DNA from: Paraburkholderia kirstenboschensis
GTDB taxonomy: Bacteria > Pseudomonadota > Gammaproteobacteria > Burkholderiales > Burkholderiaceae
Assembly: GCF_904848585.1 (NCBI RefSeq)
Contig: NZ_CAJHCR010000005.1
Span: 1 to 64,000 of the forward strand
DNA: 64,000 nucleotides
Reading direction: 5' to 3'
The notes under the pieces were generated by a model. That model saw nothing but the letters and a program-made list of their open reading frames with translations, did no database searches and was not told the DNA's origin. A program made the translations under genes and the position numbers. Positions 1 through 9,637 of the stretch are shown in pieces (the first letter of the stretch is position 1; each line of letters opens with the position of its first letter).

Positions 1-1
1 G

Positions 2-214
2 TCAACTCGTGCCGGCGCAGCACACTCGCAAGCCGGTAACACAGGCGGCGGTTACTCGGGGGCAGGACGCGACTCTGCATTCCAGGGCGTCGGCGCAGGC
101 GCCGCGACGCAGCGCGACTCCAATCGTGGGCAATCGAGTGCTCAGTTCTCGAACTTCAACCATGCGGGTGGTGCAGCCCGTGGCGGCGGCGCTCGCGGTG
201 GCGGCCGCCGCTAG
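2..214 (+). CDS. C-terminal end of a DUF3300-type protein (partial)
   Basis: The second frame is open from the window edge to a TAG at 212-214 and encodes 70 residues rich in Gly, Ser, Ala, Arg and Asn. It contains a stretch like GRDSAFQGVGAG and ends in repeated RGGGARGGGRR. DUF3300 proteins, which are exported proteins common in Burkholderia, usually end in this kind of low-complexity tail with a DSAFxGVG-like element. Only the tail is visible, so the family is inferred from composition and that element. The bulk of the gene lies upstream of the window. It points away from the minus-strand PTS operon, so the two are separate transcription units. Confidence 0.5.
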   Translation, partial: STRAGAAHSQAGNTGGGYSGAGRDSAFQGVGAGAATQRDSNRGQSSAQFSNFNHAGGAARGGGARGGGRR

Positions 215-455
215 CCACGGGCGGTCGTAACTCTCCGCGTCTTGCCGCCTATTCCGTCGCGCTGTTTGGTCGTGTCGTATGGCCGCTCTGCCGTTGGTAC
301 CCCAGTGGTGACGCGGACCGGCTCCCGCGTGCGCTCGATTAGCGCCCTCTTGGGCGCTGGCGACGGGCTGAATAGCTCGACGGTCATGGGACTGGTCCAT
401 CGGTCTTTCTGAGGTCAACGGCTGCGCCGGGAGATCGATAGCACTCGCCTTGATC

Positions 456-653
456 TCAACGCATGGGCCTCGTCTGTATCCATACGCTGAAGGCGAGCGC
501 CATGTACCAGTCGTACACGCCCGCGATGTCCGGATAGCGCCCCGCGCGGCAAATCAGATTCCACACCACGTCGTGCTGGAACGCGTCGCCGCTCACATCG
601 CGCGACGCGGCTTGAGCGTTCGTAGCCGCCTCTGCTACGGAAACATTGTTCAT
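456..653 (-). pseudogene. Short ORF, possible N-terminal remnant of glycogen phosphorylase
   Basis: A 65-residue reading frame starts 17 bases after the nagE stop, in the same direction, with a GAGGG ribosome site. Residues about 26-52 (FQHDVVWNL, then a G..P element, then YDWYMALAFSV) line up without gaps with the N-terminus of bacterial glucan phosphorylases as I remember it. There the pattern is FxHxV, GxxP, DW, ALAxxV. A phosphorylase would continue for about 800 residues; here the frame diverges after SVW and stops 7 residues later. It is therefore either a truncated remnant cotranscribed with nagE or a small unknown protein. The family match is from memory and weak. Confidence 0.4.
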
Positions 654-670
654 GTCGCTGCCCTCGCCTG

Positions 671-2491
671 TCATGCCGGGGCTGGATGACTTGTCGGTGC
701 CCAGCGCAGCGCATTCGCGAGATCCTCCGCGCCGAGTCCGACCAACAGGTCGATCGCGCCGTTCTTCAACGCTTGCGTGGCAGGCACGCCCGCAGCCTTG
801 AGTGCCGCCGCGTCGATCCGCGAGACGTCGGATAGCTCGACGCGCAAGCGCGTGGCGGCGAGCGCATCGAGCTTGACGATGTTGGCCGCGCCGCCGAGCG
901 CCGCGCGAATCTTCTCCGCACGTGCGCCCTGCTGCGCCGAGCTTTGCGCCGCGGCTGTCGCCGTCGCGGCTACGCCACTGGCCGTCGCCGCGTCTTGCGC
1001 GACAGGCGTGCCGGCAGGCGCGAGCTCGGCGTCGCTGGCGGCCGTCTTCAGATATTCCTGCATGTCGGTCTTCATGTTCTCCGACAACGTCCCGAAGATC
1101 GCCTGCACGCTATCGCCGACGCGCAACACTCCGGCCGCACCGAGCGCCTTCAGCTTCGCTTCGTCGACGCGCGCGGGGTCTTTCACGGAAATGCGTAGGC
1201 GTGTGATGCACGCGTCGAGACTCGTGATATTCGAGCGGCCGCCGAAGGCCAGCACCAGTTCGCGCGAACGACCACCCGTACCCCCCGCGGCGAGCGGCGC
1301 GCTGTCAACCGTGTCGTCTTCGCGTCCGGGCGTCTTCAGGTTGAAGCGCGTGATCACGAAGCGGAATACGCCGTAATAGATCGCCGCGTAGATCGGACCG
1401 AGAATGAACACGTACCACGCATGCGTGGCCTTGCCGCCGATCAGATTAAACATCAGGAAGTCGATGCCGCCTTGCGAGAAAGTGAAGCCCATGCGCATGC
1501 CCAGCGTGTTCGCGACGAATTGCGCCGACGCCGCGAGGCACGCGTGTATGAAGTAAAGGACCGGCGCGACGAACAGAAACGCGAATTCGATCGGCTCAGT
1601 GATGCCGGTGAGGAACGACGTCAGCGCGGCCGAAATCATCATGCCGCCGACGGCCACTTTGTTCTCAGGCTTCGCGCAGTGCCAGATTGCGATCGCCGCG
1701 GCAGGCAGGCCGAACATCTTGAACAGGAAAGCGCCCGCGAGGATGCCTGCGGTCGGGTCGCCCGCGAAGTAGCGAGTGATGTCGCCGTGCACCGTCTTGC
1801 CGGTGGTCGGATCAAGGTAGCTGCCCATTTCGAAAAAGAACGGCACGTTCCAGATGTGATGCAGGCCAAACGGAATCAGCAGACGCTCAACGAAACCGTA
1901 GATCGTCGCCGCCGTGCGAGGGTCGGACACCGCCGCCCAATGTGAGAAGGCTTTGATACCGCTGCCGATCGGCGGCCACACGAACGACAGGATGCCGCCG
2001 AGCACGATAGCGCCGATCGCCGTCACGATCGGCACGAAGCGCTTGCCGGCGAAGAAGCCGAGATACGACGGCAACGAGATCCGGTAGTAACGGTTGAACA
2101 TCCACGCCGCGAGGCCACCGGCAAGGATCCCGCCAAATACGCCGGTCTGGATCGAAGGTATGCCCATGATCATGTCGGGCTCGATCCCTTCGACCTTCGC
2201 GATCACGCCGAGCGTCGCGGTCATCACCAGGTAGCCGATCGTCGCGGCGATGCCCGAGACGCCGTCGTTCTCCGTGAAACCGAGCGCGACACCGACCGCG
2301 AAGATCAGAGGCAAATTCGCGAAGATCACGTCGCCCGAGTTCTTCATCAACGCGAGCACGACCGCCGGCACGTAGCCGTGGAAGTCGGTCGCGCCGAGAC
2401 CAAGCAGCAGCCCGGCAACCGGCAGCACGGCGACCGGCAGCATCAGTGACTTGCCGACTTTCTGCAAGACTCCGAACGCATGCGAAAACAT
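671..2491 (-). CDS. nagE: PTS N-acetylglucosamine-specific IICB permease
   Basis: The 606-residue inner-membrane sugar transporter couples uptake of N-acetylglucosamine (or glucose) to phosphorylation. The IIC membrane domain covers about residues 1-380, with a glucose-family substrate region ([17 protein letters not shown]). A IIB domain follows at about 410-480 with the phosphorylatable Cys428 in [10 protein letters not shown] second IIB-like domain lies at about 525-600, but the equivalent position reads [10 protein letters not shown], so the cysteine is replaced by Ala. I chose the ATG at 2491 because GAGGAG precedes it and the protein then begins [21 protein letters not shown], typical of the family. 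It lies 22 bases after the multiphosphoryl transfer gene, so the two form one operon. Confidence 0.9.
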   Translation of the reverse strand: MFSHAFGVLQKVGKSLMLPVAVLPVAGLLLGLGATDFHGYVPAVVLALMKNSGDVIFANLPLIFAVGVALGFTENDGVSGIAATIGYLVMTATLGVIAKVEGIEPDMIMGIPSIQTGVFGGILAGGLAAWMFNRYYRISLPSYLGFFAGKRFVPIVTAIGAIVLGGILSFVWPPIGSGIKAFSHWAAVSDPRTAATIYGFVERLLIPFGLHHIWNVPFFFEMGSYLDPTTGKTVHGDITRYFAGDPTAGILAGAFLFKMFGLPAAAIAIWHCAKPENKVAVGGMMISAALTSFLTGITEPIEFAFLFVAPVLYFIHACLAASAQFVANTLGMRMGFTFSQGGIDFLMFNLIGGKATHAWYVFILGPIYAAIYYGVFRFVITRFNLKTPGREDDTVDSAPLAAGGTGGRSRELVLAFGGRSNITSLDACITRLRISVKDPARVDEAKLKALGAAGVLRVGDSVQAIFGTLSENMKTDMQEYLKTAASDAELAPAGTPVAQDAATASGVAATATAAAQSSAQQGARAEKIRAALGGAANIVKLDALAATRLRVELSDVSRIDAAALKAAGVPATQALKNGAIDLLVGLGAEDLANALRWAPTSHPAPA

Positions 2492-2513
2492 GGCAGGTCT
2501 CCTCTTGATCCGT

Positions 2514-5063
2514 TCAGTCGGCAAAGCGGGAAAGATGTGCGCGGACTTCCGCGGCGGTGCCCAAACGCAGCACGTCGGCGGCGAGTTTGCTGGCCTCGGC
2601 CATCGTCAGCCGCGCAAGCTGGGCCTTCACCGAACCGACCGCGGGAATACTGACCGACAGTTCGTCGATGCCGAGACCCACGAGCACGGGCACGGCCATC
2701 GCGTCCGACGCGATGCCCCCGCAAATGCCGACCCATTTGCCGTGCCGGTGCGCGCCCTCGACCGTCATGCCGATCAGACGCAGTACCGCAGGGTGAAGCG
2801 CGTCGGCCTGCTTCGCGAGTTGCGGATGACCACGGTCCATGGCGAGCGTGTATTGCGTCAGGTCGTTCGTGCCGATCGAGAAGAAGTCGACTTCGCGCGC
2901 GAGCGGCTCGGCAATCAACGCGGCGGCAGGCACTTCGATCATCACACCGACCTTGACGCTCGCCGCGCGGTCGCCTGCTTCTTCGAGCAGGATCCTGCGC
3001 GCCGACTGCACTTCCTCGATCGTCGCGATCATCGGGAACATCACGTGCAGATTACCAAGCGGCGCCGCGCGCAGGATCGCGCGCAATTGCGTGCGGAAAA
3101 TGTCGGGACGTGCCAGGCTTACCCGCACGCCGCGCAAGCCGAGGAACGGATTGTCTTCCTTCGGCAGCGGCAGATACGACAGTGGCTTGTCGCCGCCGAC
3201 GTCGAGCGTGCGGACCACGAGTGGACGTTCGCGGCCGAGCGCTTCGGCTACCGCACAGTATTCGGCGGCCTGCTCGTCTTCGGATGGCGCGGTGTCGCGC
3301 GCATCGAACAGGAACTCGGAGCGCAACAGGCCCACGCCTTCGGCGCCGGCCGCCACCGCGTCGCGCGCCTCCTGCGCATTGCGGATGTTCGCGACGACTT
3401 CGATGCGGTGGCCGTCGGCCGTCATCGCAAGCTTGCTCGCCGCGAACTTTTCGGCTTCGCGTTTGGCGGCCTGGCGGCTGATGCGTTGGTGCGCCTGTTC
3501 GAGTTCGTCGGCGCTCGGGTCGCGCCGTAAGCTACCACGCGATCCGTCGAGCACAACAGGGGTGCCGTCGGCGAGTTGCAACGCGCGTGGGTCGATACCG
3601 CAAATCGCGGGAATGCCGAGCGAACGCGCAAGGATCGCGACGTGACTCGTCGCGCCGCCGGTCGTCGTGCAAAAGCCGAGCACCTTACTGCGATCGAGCG
3701 ACGTGGTGTCGGACGGCGAGAGTTCTTCCGCAATCAGAATCGAGTCTTGCGGCACATCGATCTGCGCCTGCCTAACGCCGGCGAGCAACGCGAGCACCCG
3801 ACGGCCGACGTCGCGGATGTCGCCCGCGCGTTCGCGCAGCAGCGGATTGCCGAGCTTTTCGAGCGTGCCCGCCTGCTTCTGGAACGCCGCCCGCCACGCG
3901 AAGCCGGCGCCCTTGCCTTCGCTGATACTGGCGATGGCCATATCGTTCAGGTCGGGGTCGTCCAGCAGTTCGAGATGCGCGGCGAGAATCTGCGCCTTCG
4001 ACGCATCGGTAAGCGTCGCCTTCAGCGCTTCGATCTGCTGACGCGCCTGGTGCCGCGCCGCTTCGAGTTGCGCGCGTTCGCGTTGTGGCGACTCGCCAGC
4101 TTCGTTCACGTCGATCACTTGCTGGCGGAACTGCACCACGTTGCCGACGGCAAGGCCTGGCGAAGCGGAAACGCCGGTGAATTCGTTGGCGTCGGTGACT
4201 GGGGAGCGGGTTGCAACTGGCTCGGCAGTTGACGCGGCGGTTGGTGCTGAAGACGCTGAAGGCGCAGGCGCGTCGCCGGGCCTTTCGCCGGAACCTTCGG
4301 CAAGCACACGCGCGAGCACGCTCGCCGCTTCCGCCGCGTCGGGTCCGCGCGCCTCAACGCGGAGCTTGTCGCCGAGCGCGGTGGCGAGCCCCATGATCGC
4401 CACGATCGACTTCGCATTGACGCTGTCGCTGCCGCGCAGCAGGCGAATCTCCGACGTGAATTTCTTCGCTTCCGCCGCGACGACGGCTGCGGGCCGCGCA
4501 TGCAGGCCCGCCGGATTCGGCAGCGTGATTTCGCCGGAGAGGATCGCGCCGGCCGCATCGGCCGTCTTCTTGTCCGCGACGCTGCCGGCCAGCTCGACAT
4601 ACAGGGCCGTGTCGGTGCCTGCGTTGACGAGGCCTTTGACGGGCACATAGCGCGCGACGAGTTCGCCGTTGGCGATCACCATTTGCGTGAGCAGGCTGCT
4701 CGCCTTCGCGCCGACCACGACCGGGTCGAAACGGATCAGCGGTGCGCCGACCGCGACCGTGTCGCCTTCGTTCACCAGCGGCATGAAGCCCTCGCCGCGC
4801 AACAGCACAGTGTCGAGTCCGATGTGCAACAGGACCTGCAGCCCGTTGTCGCCGGTGATCGTCAGCGCATGGCTCGCGCTATGCAGCTGCGTGATCTTGC
4901 CGGCAAGCGGCGCGAGCAACTCGTCCGAAGTTGGATCGATGGACACGCCGTCGCCGACCATCTTCTGCGCAAAGACCGGATCGGGGACGCTATCCAGCGG
5001 CACCATAACGCCCGAAAGTGGAGCGATCAACCCCATACGCAGAGGACGCTCAGGAGCTTTCAT
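2514..5063 (-). CDS. Multiphosphoryl transfer protein: EIIA(Glc)-HPr-Enzyme I fusion
   Basis: The 849-residue cytoplasmic protein carries the whole soluble phosphate relay for the adjacent nagE permease. Residues 1-150 are an EIIA-Glc domain with His80 in VLLHIGLDT. Residues about 175-255 are HPr with His188 in [12 protein letters not shown] Pro/Ala/Ser linker at about 258-292 leads to Enzyme I, with His474 in [12 protein letters not shown], a PEP-binding region with [10 protein letters not shown], and the C-terminal GICGGIASD cysteine loop. It would take phosphate from PEP and pass it EI to HPr to EIIA to NagE IIB. The start has GAGGAG upstream. This domain order is known from GlcNAc systems of Burkholderia and Ralstonia relatives. 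It is the first gene of the operon. Confidence 0.93.
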   Translation of the reverse strand: MKAPERPLRMGLIAPLSGVMVPLDSVPDPVFAQKMVGDGVSIDPTSDELLAPLAGKITQLHSASHALTITGDNGLQVLLHIGLDTVLLRGEGFMPLVNEGDTVAVGAPLIRFDPVVVGAKASSLLTQMVIANGELVARYVPVKGLVNAGTDTALYVELAGSVADKKTADAAGAILSGEITLPNPAGLHARPAAVVAAEAKKFTSEIRLLRGSDSVNAKSIVAIMGLATALGDKLRVEARGPDAAEAASVLARVLAEGSGERPGDAPAPSASSAPTAASTAEPVATRSPVTDANEFTGVSASPGLAVGNVVQFRQQVIDVNEAGESPQRERAQLEAARHQARQQIEALKATLTDASKAQILAAHLELLDDPDLNDMAIASISEGKGAGFAWRAAFQKQAGTLEKLGNPLLRERAGDIRDVGRRVLALLAGVRQAQIDVPQDSILIAEELSPSDTTSLDRSKVLGFCTTTGGATSHVAILARSLGIPAICGIDPRALQLADGTPVVLDGSRGSLRRDPSADELEQAHQRISRQAAKREAEKFAASKLAMTADGHRIEVVANIRNAQEARDAVAAGAEGVGLLRSEFLFDARDTAPSEDEQAAEYCAVAEALGRERPLVVRTLDVGGDKPLSYLPLPKEDNPFLGLRGVRVSLARPDIFRTQLRAILRAAPLGNLHVMFPMIATIEEVQSARRILLEEAGDRAASVKVGVMIEVPAAALIAEPLAREVDFFSIGTNDLTQYTLAMDRGHPQLAKQADALHPAVLRLIGMTVEGAHRHGKWVGICGGIASDAMAVPVLVGLGIDELSVSIPAVGSVKAQLARLTMAEASKLAADVLRLGTAAEVRAHLSRFAD

Positions 5064-5159
5064 TGCGACGACTCCTCATGCTATTGACGCTCGCCTGAAT
5101 GAGTTCAATTCGAGCCGTGCAAGCGAGCGCTGCACTGCGCCGACAACGAACCGCTCAAT

Positions 5160-5270
5160 ACGGCCACACCCACTCGGAAATCTCTGCTATCTTGCGCGAG
5201 CGTCTGCCCGAACTGAGGCTGCGCTTCGTGAACGTGGTGGATCTGTTCAAGATGCAGCCGGTGAGCGAGG
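5160..5270 (+). pseudogene. Inverted C-terminal fragment of the same phosphoketolase
   Basis: On the plus strand, just past the breakpoint of the truncated phosphoketolase, the frame reads [19 protein letters not shown] followed by FKMQP. This is a conserved segment of phosphoketolases from the last third of the protein, usually (L)RE(H/R)LPxLKxRxVNVVDLMxLQP. It is therefore a piece of the same gene lying in reverse orientation. Upstream (GHTHSEISA) the match fades. The fragment has no credible start signal and is best treated as debris of an inversion-deletion. Confidence 0.75.
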
Positions 5271-5866
5271 TTGATGAACTTGTTCGAATGCCACGCGGTG
5301 GCAAGCGGTCCCGTCTCGGCCTCGCCATCCCCGACAACGCAGGCGACGATCAGATCGGGGTTGTCGAGCGCAGCACCATAAGCATGCGAAAGGCTGTAAC
5401 CGAGTTCGCCGCCCTCGTGAATCGAGCCGGGTGTTTCGGGCGTCACGTGGGAGCCGATATGACCCGGAAAGGAAAACTGCTTGAAGAACTTCTGCATCCC
5501 CTCGGCGTCTTCGCTTTTGTCCGGGTACACCTCCGAATAAGTACCTTCCAGATAGGCAGGACCGAGTACGCCCGGCGCGCCATGTCCAGGCCCGGCCATG
5601 AAAATCACATCAAGATCGTCACGCTTGATCACGCGGTTCATGTGCGCCCAGACGAACGACAGCGCGGGGCTTGCGCCCCAGTGTCCGAGCAGACGGTGCT
5701 TCACGTGTTCGACCTTCAAGGGCTCCCGCAAAAGCGGATTGTCCCTGAGGTAAATCATGCCGACAGAAAGGTAATTGCACGCGCGCCACCACGCGTCGAT
5801 GCGTCGGAGTTCGTCGTCGGTCAGGGTTGCGTGAGACGAAGTGTTCGATGCGCGCTCGTCGCTCAT
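5160..5866 (-). pseudogene. xfp: Phosphoketolase, truncated and rearranged
   Basis: An ATG at 5866 with AGGAGA upstream opens a frame whose first ~198 residues match the N-terminus of xylulose-5-phosphate/fructose-6-phosphate phosphoketolase: [60 protein letters not shown] and [22 protein letters not shown]. The match stops at about 5271. The remaining minus-strand frame, to a stop at 5105, is not phosphoketolase. Instead, about 100 bases directly beyond the breakpoint encode a C-terminal piece of the enzyme on the opposite strand. The middle (about 400 residues) and the end are missing, against a normal length near 790. The gene cannot make a working enzyme that would cleave ketose phosphates to acetyl phosphate. 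Confidence 0.85.
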
Positions 5867-6345
5867 GCTGGCGTCTCCTGTCCTTGTAGCCTCGACCACA
5901 AGTGAACGGTGTCGGTCCGATTGACGTCGACATGAACGGACGCCCGGGACAGTGTGTCGATTGCCAGCGTAGCGCATGCGCGCATGAGAGGACATGAGAC
6001 TTTGGGCCTAGCGCGTCTGAAGCTTTTGGGCACGTCCGCCGTTGCGGCTATCAACGCTGTTCACGGCACCCACATCACAAACCGGCTCATCCCCGCGCAG
6101 GCGCGCTGAAAGCGCCAGGTCGACGGCATCGCAAACCGGGCCGGGCGCTCGCGCTTCCCCTCGGTGAACAAGCACGATGCCCTTGGAGTTGACTTGCCGT
6201 CGAAGCAGCAGCGACTAGGCGTGAGACGGCGGCGTCAAAGCGTGCTCGACGCTGGGCAGCGATTGAGGCGACGCGCGTAAACGGGTTAAATGGCCGACGT
6301 CTAAAACGCGAGCCCGTCCGCAGTGCGCTGGGCGGCACATGACGG
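5867..6345. other. Intergenic region, no supported gene
   Basis: These 479 bases lie between the broken phosphoketolase and a small lipoprotein gene. They should contain the old phosphoketolase promoter near 5880-5960. Short frames here have no ribosome sites or family features. I see no further phosphoketolase or acetate kinase pieces. Confidence 0.5.
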
Positions 6346-6651
6346 TCAGCGTCCCATATGCCGTTCGTAGCTACTCGATATGCGCTGCAGCAGTGTGGGA
6401 TCGCGTGCGTCGCTTGAATTGAACTGCACGATGATGCTGCCATCCGTTTGTTGGCGAACGGTTGCTGTGACCGAACTGCCCCCGAGTACGCCAGCTACGA
6501 TACCGCTGGCACGGTCTTCGACAGTAAGCGCCAGGTTCTCGTCGCCCATTGCACCCGACGCGGCCGCAAAGGACCGGTCAAAGCTGGCCGGCGTGGTGAC
6601 GACCGTTCCGGCAGGCACCGCGTAGTACGAACACCCTGCTAGCAATAGCAA
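6346..6651 (-). CDS. Small lipoprotein of unknown function, start uncertain
   Basis: The frame encodes a lipobox (LLLLAGCS) followed by about 95 residues with the pattern of a small outer-membrane or periplasmic domain: alternating beta-type segments such as TATVRQQTDGSIIVQFNSSDARD, ending SSYERHMGR. The given start is a TTG inside the hydrophobic core of the signal peptide, too late to supply a positively charged n-region. Upstream in the same frame one reads RFRVSRCILLVNINAS, which would complete a normal signal peptide but has no ATG, GTG or TTG. Either a rare start codon is used or the start has been lost by mutation. I do not recognise the family. Confidence 0.5.
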   Translation of the reverse strand: MLLLAGCSYYAVPAGTVVTTPASFDRSFAAASGAMGDENLALTVEDRASGIVAGVLGGSSVTATVRQQTDGSIIVQFNSSDARDPTLLQRISSSYERHMGR

Positions 6652-7573
6652 GGAAGCGTTGATGTTGACCAGCAGGATGCACCTGGAGACGAAACGCTCA
6701 CACGGTCCGAGCTTGGGTCTCGCGAGATTCCCGCTTACCGCGTAGAGTCATCGCCTTCCCCTTGACAGCACCCGACGCCCTGCAGCAGAGAAGGTCTGAT
6801 CCAGGAATAGCGGTAGTGAATGTAGCAGTGCCGGCTTCTTTTCAGTCGAAAGCCCAACTGCGAGCCTGCACGTCGCGACGTAGTCCGACCCAATGATAGG
6901 CGATTCATGCAAGCGAACCGAAGCAACATTCGTGGCCAGCAACCTTATGGCGCTGTCGTCCTCGTCGTTAGTAGCGACGGCCGCGGCGCCACGCAGTCAA
7001 CTGCAAATATGGCGTCGATATACGACGGCGCATTGGGCTCAACCTCGCGACAAATGACTCGACACCCAGATATTCGTTTGCACGTTTGAGACGCCTGAAC
7101 GAGCCTAGGGCGCAATACCGTGCCCTGGCTTGCTCCGTTGCCACCAAGACGCGGCAACGCCGTGGCGCATGCGTGGCTTTCGCGACCTGGGGTGCATACC
7201 GAACTTGCTCTCGTGCTTCGGGCCGATTCAGCCACATTTCGCGCTGAAGCGGCATCTGCTGCACGCCTCACCTTATTCACAAGGAACTAGCGGACTGCTC
7301 GCATCTGATCGCGTCGACCTTAGGAATCGTCCAACTGGCTCCGCTCAATGGCGTTCGTGTGGGTCGACTGCGCTTCTCGGTCGATTCGCGCGCCGCGCCG
7401 CCCGCCGCGTGTCGACCGCGCAGCGCGGTTACCTCGACCCAGAACCCTCGGAACCGGACACGGCCGGTCCGCTTTGCAGAGCGAGGCCGCGCCGGCCGGT
7501 TACGACTGCGGATTCAAGTCGGTCATTCCCGAACCGACCCTCGCGCGATTTCGCGGTTGTTTTATGCTTCCAA
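6652..7573. other. Intergenic region, no supported gene
   Basis: This is 922 bases with only short overlapping frames on both strands. None has a convincing ribosome site, domain or signal peptide. The part next to the porin stop (7300-7573) is the 3-prime side of that gene. I see no tRNA, IS ends or long repeats. Confidence 0.45.
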
Positions 7574-8752
7574 TCAGAAACGATGACGCAAGCCGACTGT
7601 GGCCTCGACCTGATTCTTTGTGGATGCGGGTGAACTCACGCCGTTGATCCACGCAACACCCAGCGGGTTGTTGCTGCTCGTGCTCACGCTCTGCCAGGTG
7701 CTTTGGAGATAGACGTCCGTCCGCTTTGACAAGTTGTAGTCCGCGAGTGCACTCACCTGATTCCAGTGCGGAGCGCCGCTACCAGCGCTGGCACCAGCGC
7801 GCGAGTAGGTGTAGGCAGCAGCCAGCATCACGGCCGGCGTCAGCGCGTATCGCAGGTTGCCTTCATAGTTCTGGAAGTGGGTACTGACGCCGCTCTGAAA
7901 CAGTTGGGTCAGGTTCGTTTGGGTATAGACCAAGCCGGCAACCAAAGGACCGAACGCATAGTTCACGCCGCCGCCCCAAGTCTGCTGTCGGCTAGAGAGT
8001 GCACCTAATGGCACTGCGGTTGGAGTCAGGAGGCCCGATAGCGAGGTCCCGAGCGTGTCGGTGACCGCCCCGTTCGCATTGACTTGGGCCGGCGTGCCGG
8101 CAGAATTGTTCAGATGCAGATACCCGGCGCCGAAGTTCAACGGTCCCCACATGTACGACATGCCGACACTGTACGCACGGTTATTGGCGAAACCACCCGC
8201 CTGATTCGAGAAGCCATACAGCGCGCCCAGTTTGAAGCCGGCAAAATTCGGGCTTTGATACTTGACCGAATTGTTTATCTGGAAGGAGTCGTTCAAATTG
8301 TCGACGTCAAACGGATGAGCGAAGTGGATACCGCCATACGGTGTCCCGGTCAACGAGAGCGGCGCCACGAAGTCAACCATGCCGTCGGTCTGACGTCCCA
8401 GAGTCAGCGAGCCAAAGTCACGGCTGGACACGCCAACGTATGCCAAGCGGTTAAATATGCGATTGGAAGACGAGAACTGTCCATTATTCACGTTGAAGCC
8501 GTTTTCCAAAGTGAAGATCGCCTGCAACCCACCGCCGAGATCTTCCGCTCCGCGCAGCCCCCAGCGACTGTACTGGACGCCTCCGCTGGTCATCTGCCAA
8601 TTGCTATGCCCACCCGCTCCTGTGCCGGTGATTTGGCTGTTCGTGTACGTCAGGCCTGCGTCGATCAGACCGTAAAGCGTCACGCTGGTTTGCGCATGCG
8701 CCGTGCCGGCCAAGGTCGCCAGCGCAGCACCGGCTATCACAGTTTTCTTCAT
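7574..8752 (-). CDS. Outer-membrane porin, Gram-negative trimeric type
   Basis: The 392-residue protein has a clear signal peptide (MKKTVIAGAALATLAGTAHA, cleaved before QTSVTLYGLIDAG) and the alternating hydrophobic/polar strands of a 16-stranded beta barrel. It ends in VGLRHRF, with the terminal Phe needed for outer-membrane assembly. SVTLYGxxDxG at the mature N-terminus is the hallmark of Burkholderia OmpC-like porins. The frame extends further upstream, but the ATG at 8752 is the only start that gives a leader peptide. It would form a passive trimeric channel for small hydrophilic solutes. It stands alone, with long non-coding stretches on both sides. Confidence 0.93.
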   Translation of the reverse strand: MKKTVIAGAALATLAGTAHAQTSVTLYGLIDAGLTYTNSQITGTGAGGHSNWQMTSGGVQYSRWGLRGAEDLGGGLQAIFTLENGFNVNNGQFSSSNRIFNRLAYVGVSSRDFGSLTLGRQTDGMVDFVAPLSLTGTPYGGIHFAHPFDVDNLNDSFQINNSVKYQSPNFAGFKLGALYGFSNQAGGFANNRAYSVGMSYMWGPLNFGAGYLHLNNSAGTPAQVNANGAVTDTLGTSLSGLLTPTAVPLGALSSRQQTWGGGVNYAFGPLVAGLVYTQTNLTQLFQSGVSTHFQNYEGNLRYALTPAVMLAAAYTYSRAGASAGSGAPHWNQVSALADYNLSKRTDVYLQSTWQSVSTSSNNPLGVAWINGVSSPASTKNQVEATVGLRHRF

Positions 8753-9463
8753 TGGTAACTCCAGGGTCGAAGGCTGTTTCATTAAACGCTTCACGCTACC
8801 CCGTACCGCGACGTCCTCTCTGCGGAAAAGTTGCTGTCGCAGGTAAGACGATAAAGGTAATCTGGTATCCGAATCAATCTGATCGAAGAGCCTGTCGCTC
8901 GATAGCAACAAAAGGATCCCCATGATTTTCGCTCGGCATCCTGTTGTTTCGCACGGGCATTCGAGTGCATGGGGGTTAGATCTTCGTCTCGCTTTTTTTT
9001 TGCGGTTCCGAGCTAACCAATGGTTTGCTCCGCTGAAAATCCGAGAGGCGAGAGTATCGCCACGGTGGTTCGCCCACTTCCGCGTTTTTTTTCGTCCGAG
9101 CGTTCGCCACAGGTTGACATGCGGGCCCCTGAGCAGAGCCCGACGTCTTCACATTGCTGCGCTCTTCGCGGCAACTCGGACAAGCACACGACCGGTTGCA
9201 TGGCGCGACCAGCAAACGCTAGTCCTGGAGCAGACGCATACATCCACCGATGTCCAACAGCTCTCGCCCTTGCGGCGTCGCCAATTCCCACCGCTGACTA
9301 CCTCTGAAAAGCGTCTTGCGGCTGACCGATGTCAAGAAACGAAGGGACCGAAAGCCTCAGCTATCCGACCCTTCACTGCCGGCAAGTCCTGCTGCTTCCT
9401 CTCGCTGTGCCGATGCGCCGTCTATATTGCTAGAGACGCCGTCCGTCACCTCAGGAGTCCAAC
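8753..9463. other. Porin leader/promoter region and gene-free spacer
   Basis: This is 711 bases between the porin start and a small plus-strand ORF. The half next to the porin (8753-8930) is less GC-rich than its surroundings and should hold the porin promoter, but no -35/-10 pair stands out clearly. The rest contains T-runs (around 8992-9002 and 9086-9094) and no supported gene. Confidence 0.4.
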
Positions 9464-9637
9464 ATGTCCACCGATCCTTCCGATACCATCCCCGATCCAG
9501 CACGGCCATCGCCCGGCGCGACGAGCGAAGCGCCCCCCAGCACGCCGCCCGCTTCATCTGACGACGACATTCCGGACGCCGACGCCGCCGAGCCCGCTCC
9601 GCACGACCACCTTCCGCCCCGGTCGGACGATAACTGA
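9464..9637 (+). CDS. Small acidic proline-rich protein (57 residues)
   Basis: An ATG at 9464 is preceded by CAGGAGTCCAAC, a good ribosome site at the right distance, and opens a 57-codon frame ending at a TGA. The product starts MSTDPSDTIPDPARPSPG, is made almost wholly of Pro, Asp, Ser, Ala and Thr, and has an acidic run SSDDDIPDADAAEP. It has no hydrophobic segment, so it would be a soluble, probably disordered protein. Short Pro-rich acidic proteins of this type occur in Burkholderia genomes, but I know no function. The composition, ribosome site and isolated position favour a real small gene. Confidence 0.5.
   Translation: MSTDPSDTIPDPARPSPGATSEAPPSTPPASSDDDIPDADAAEPAPHDHLPPRSDDN

Noticed and set aside
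1421..1945. 174-codon plus-strand frame
   Set aside because: Antisense of nagE.
5099..5905. 268-codon plus-strand frame across the phosphoketolase region
   Set aside because: Apart from the inverted ~110-base fragment it is the antisense of the phosphoketolase N-terminus; no ribosome site and no other family match.
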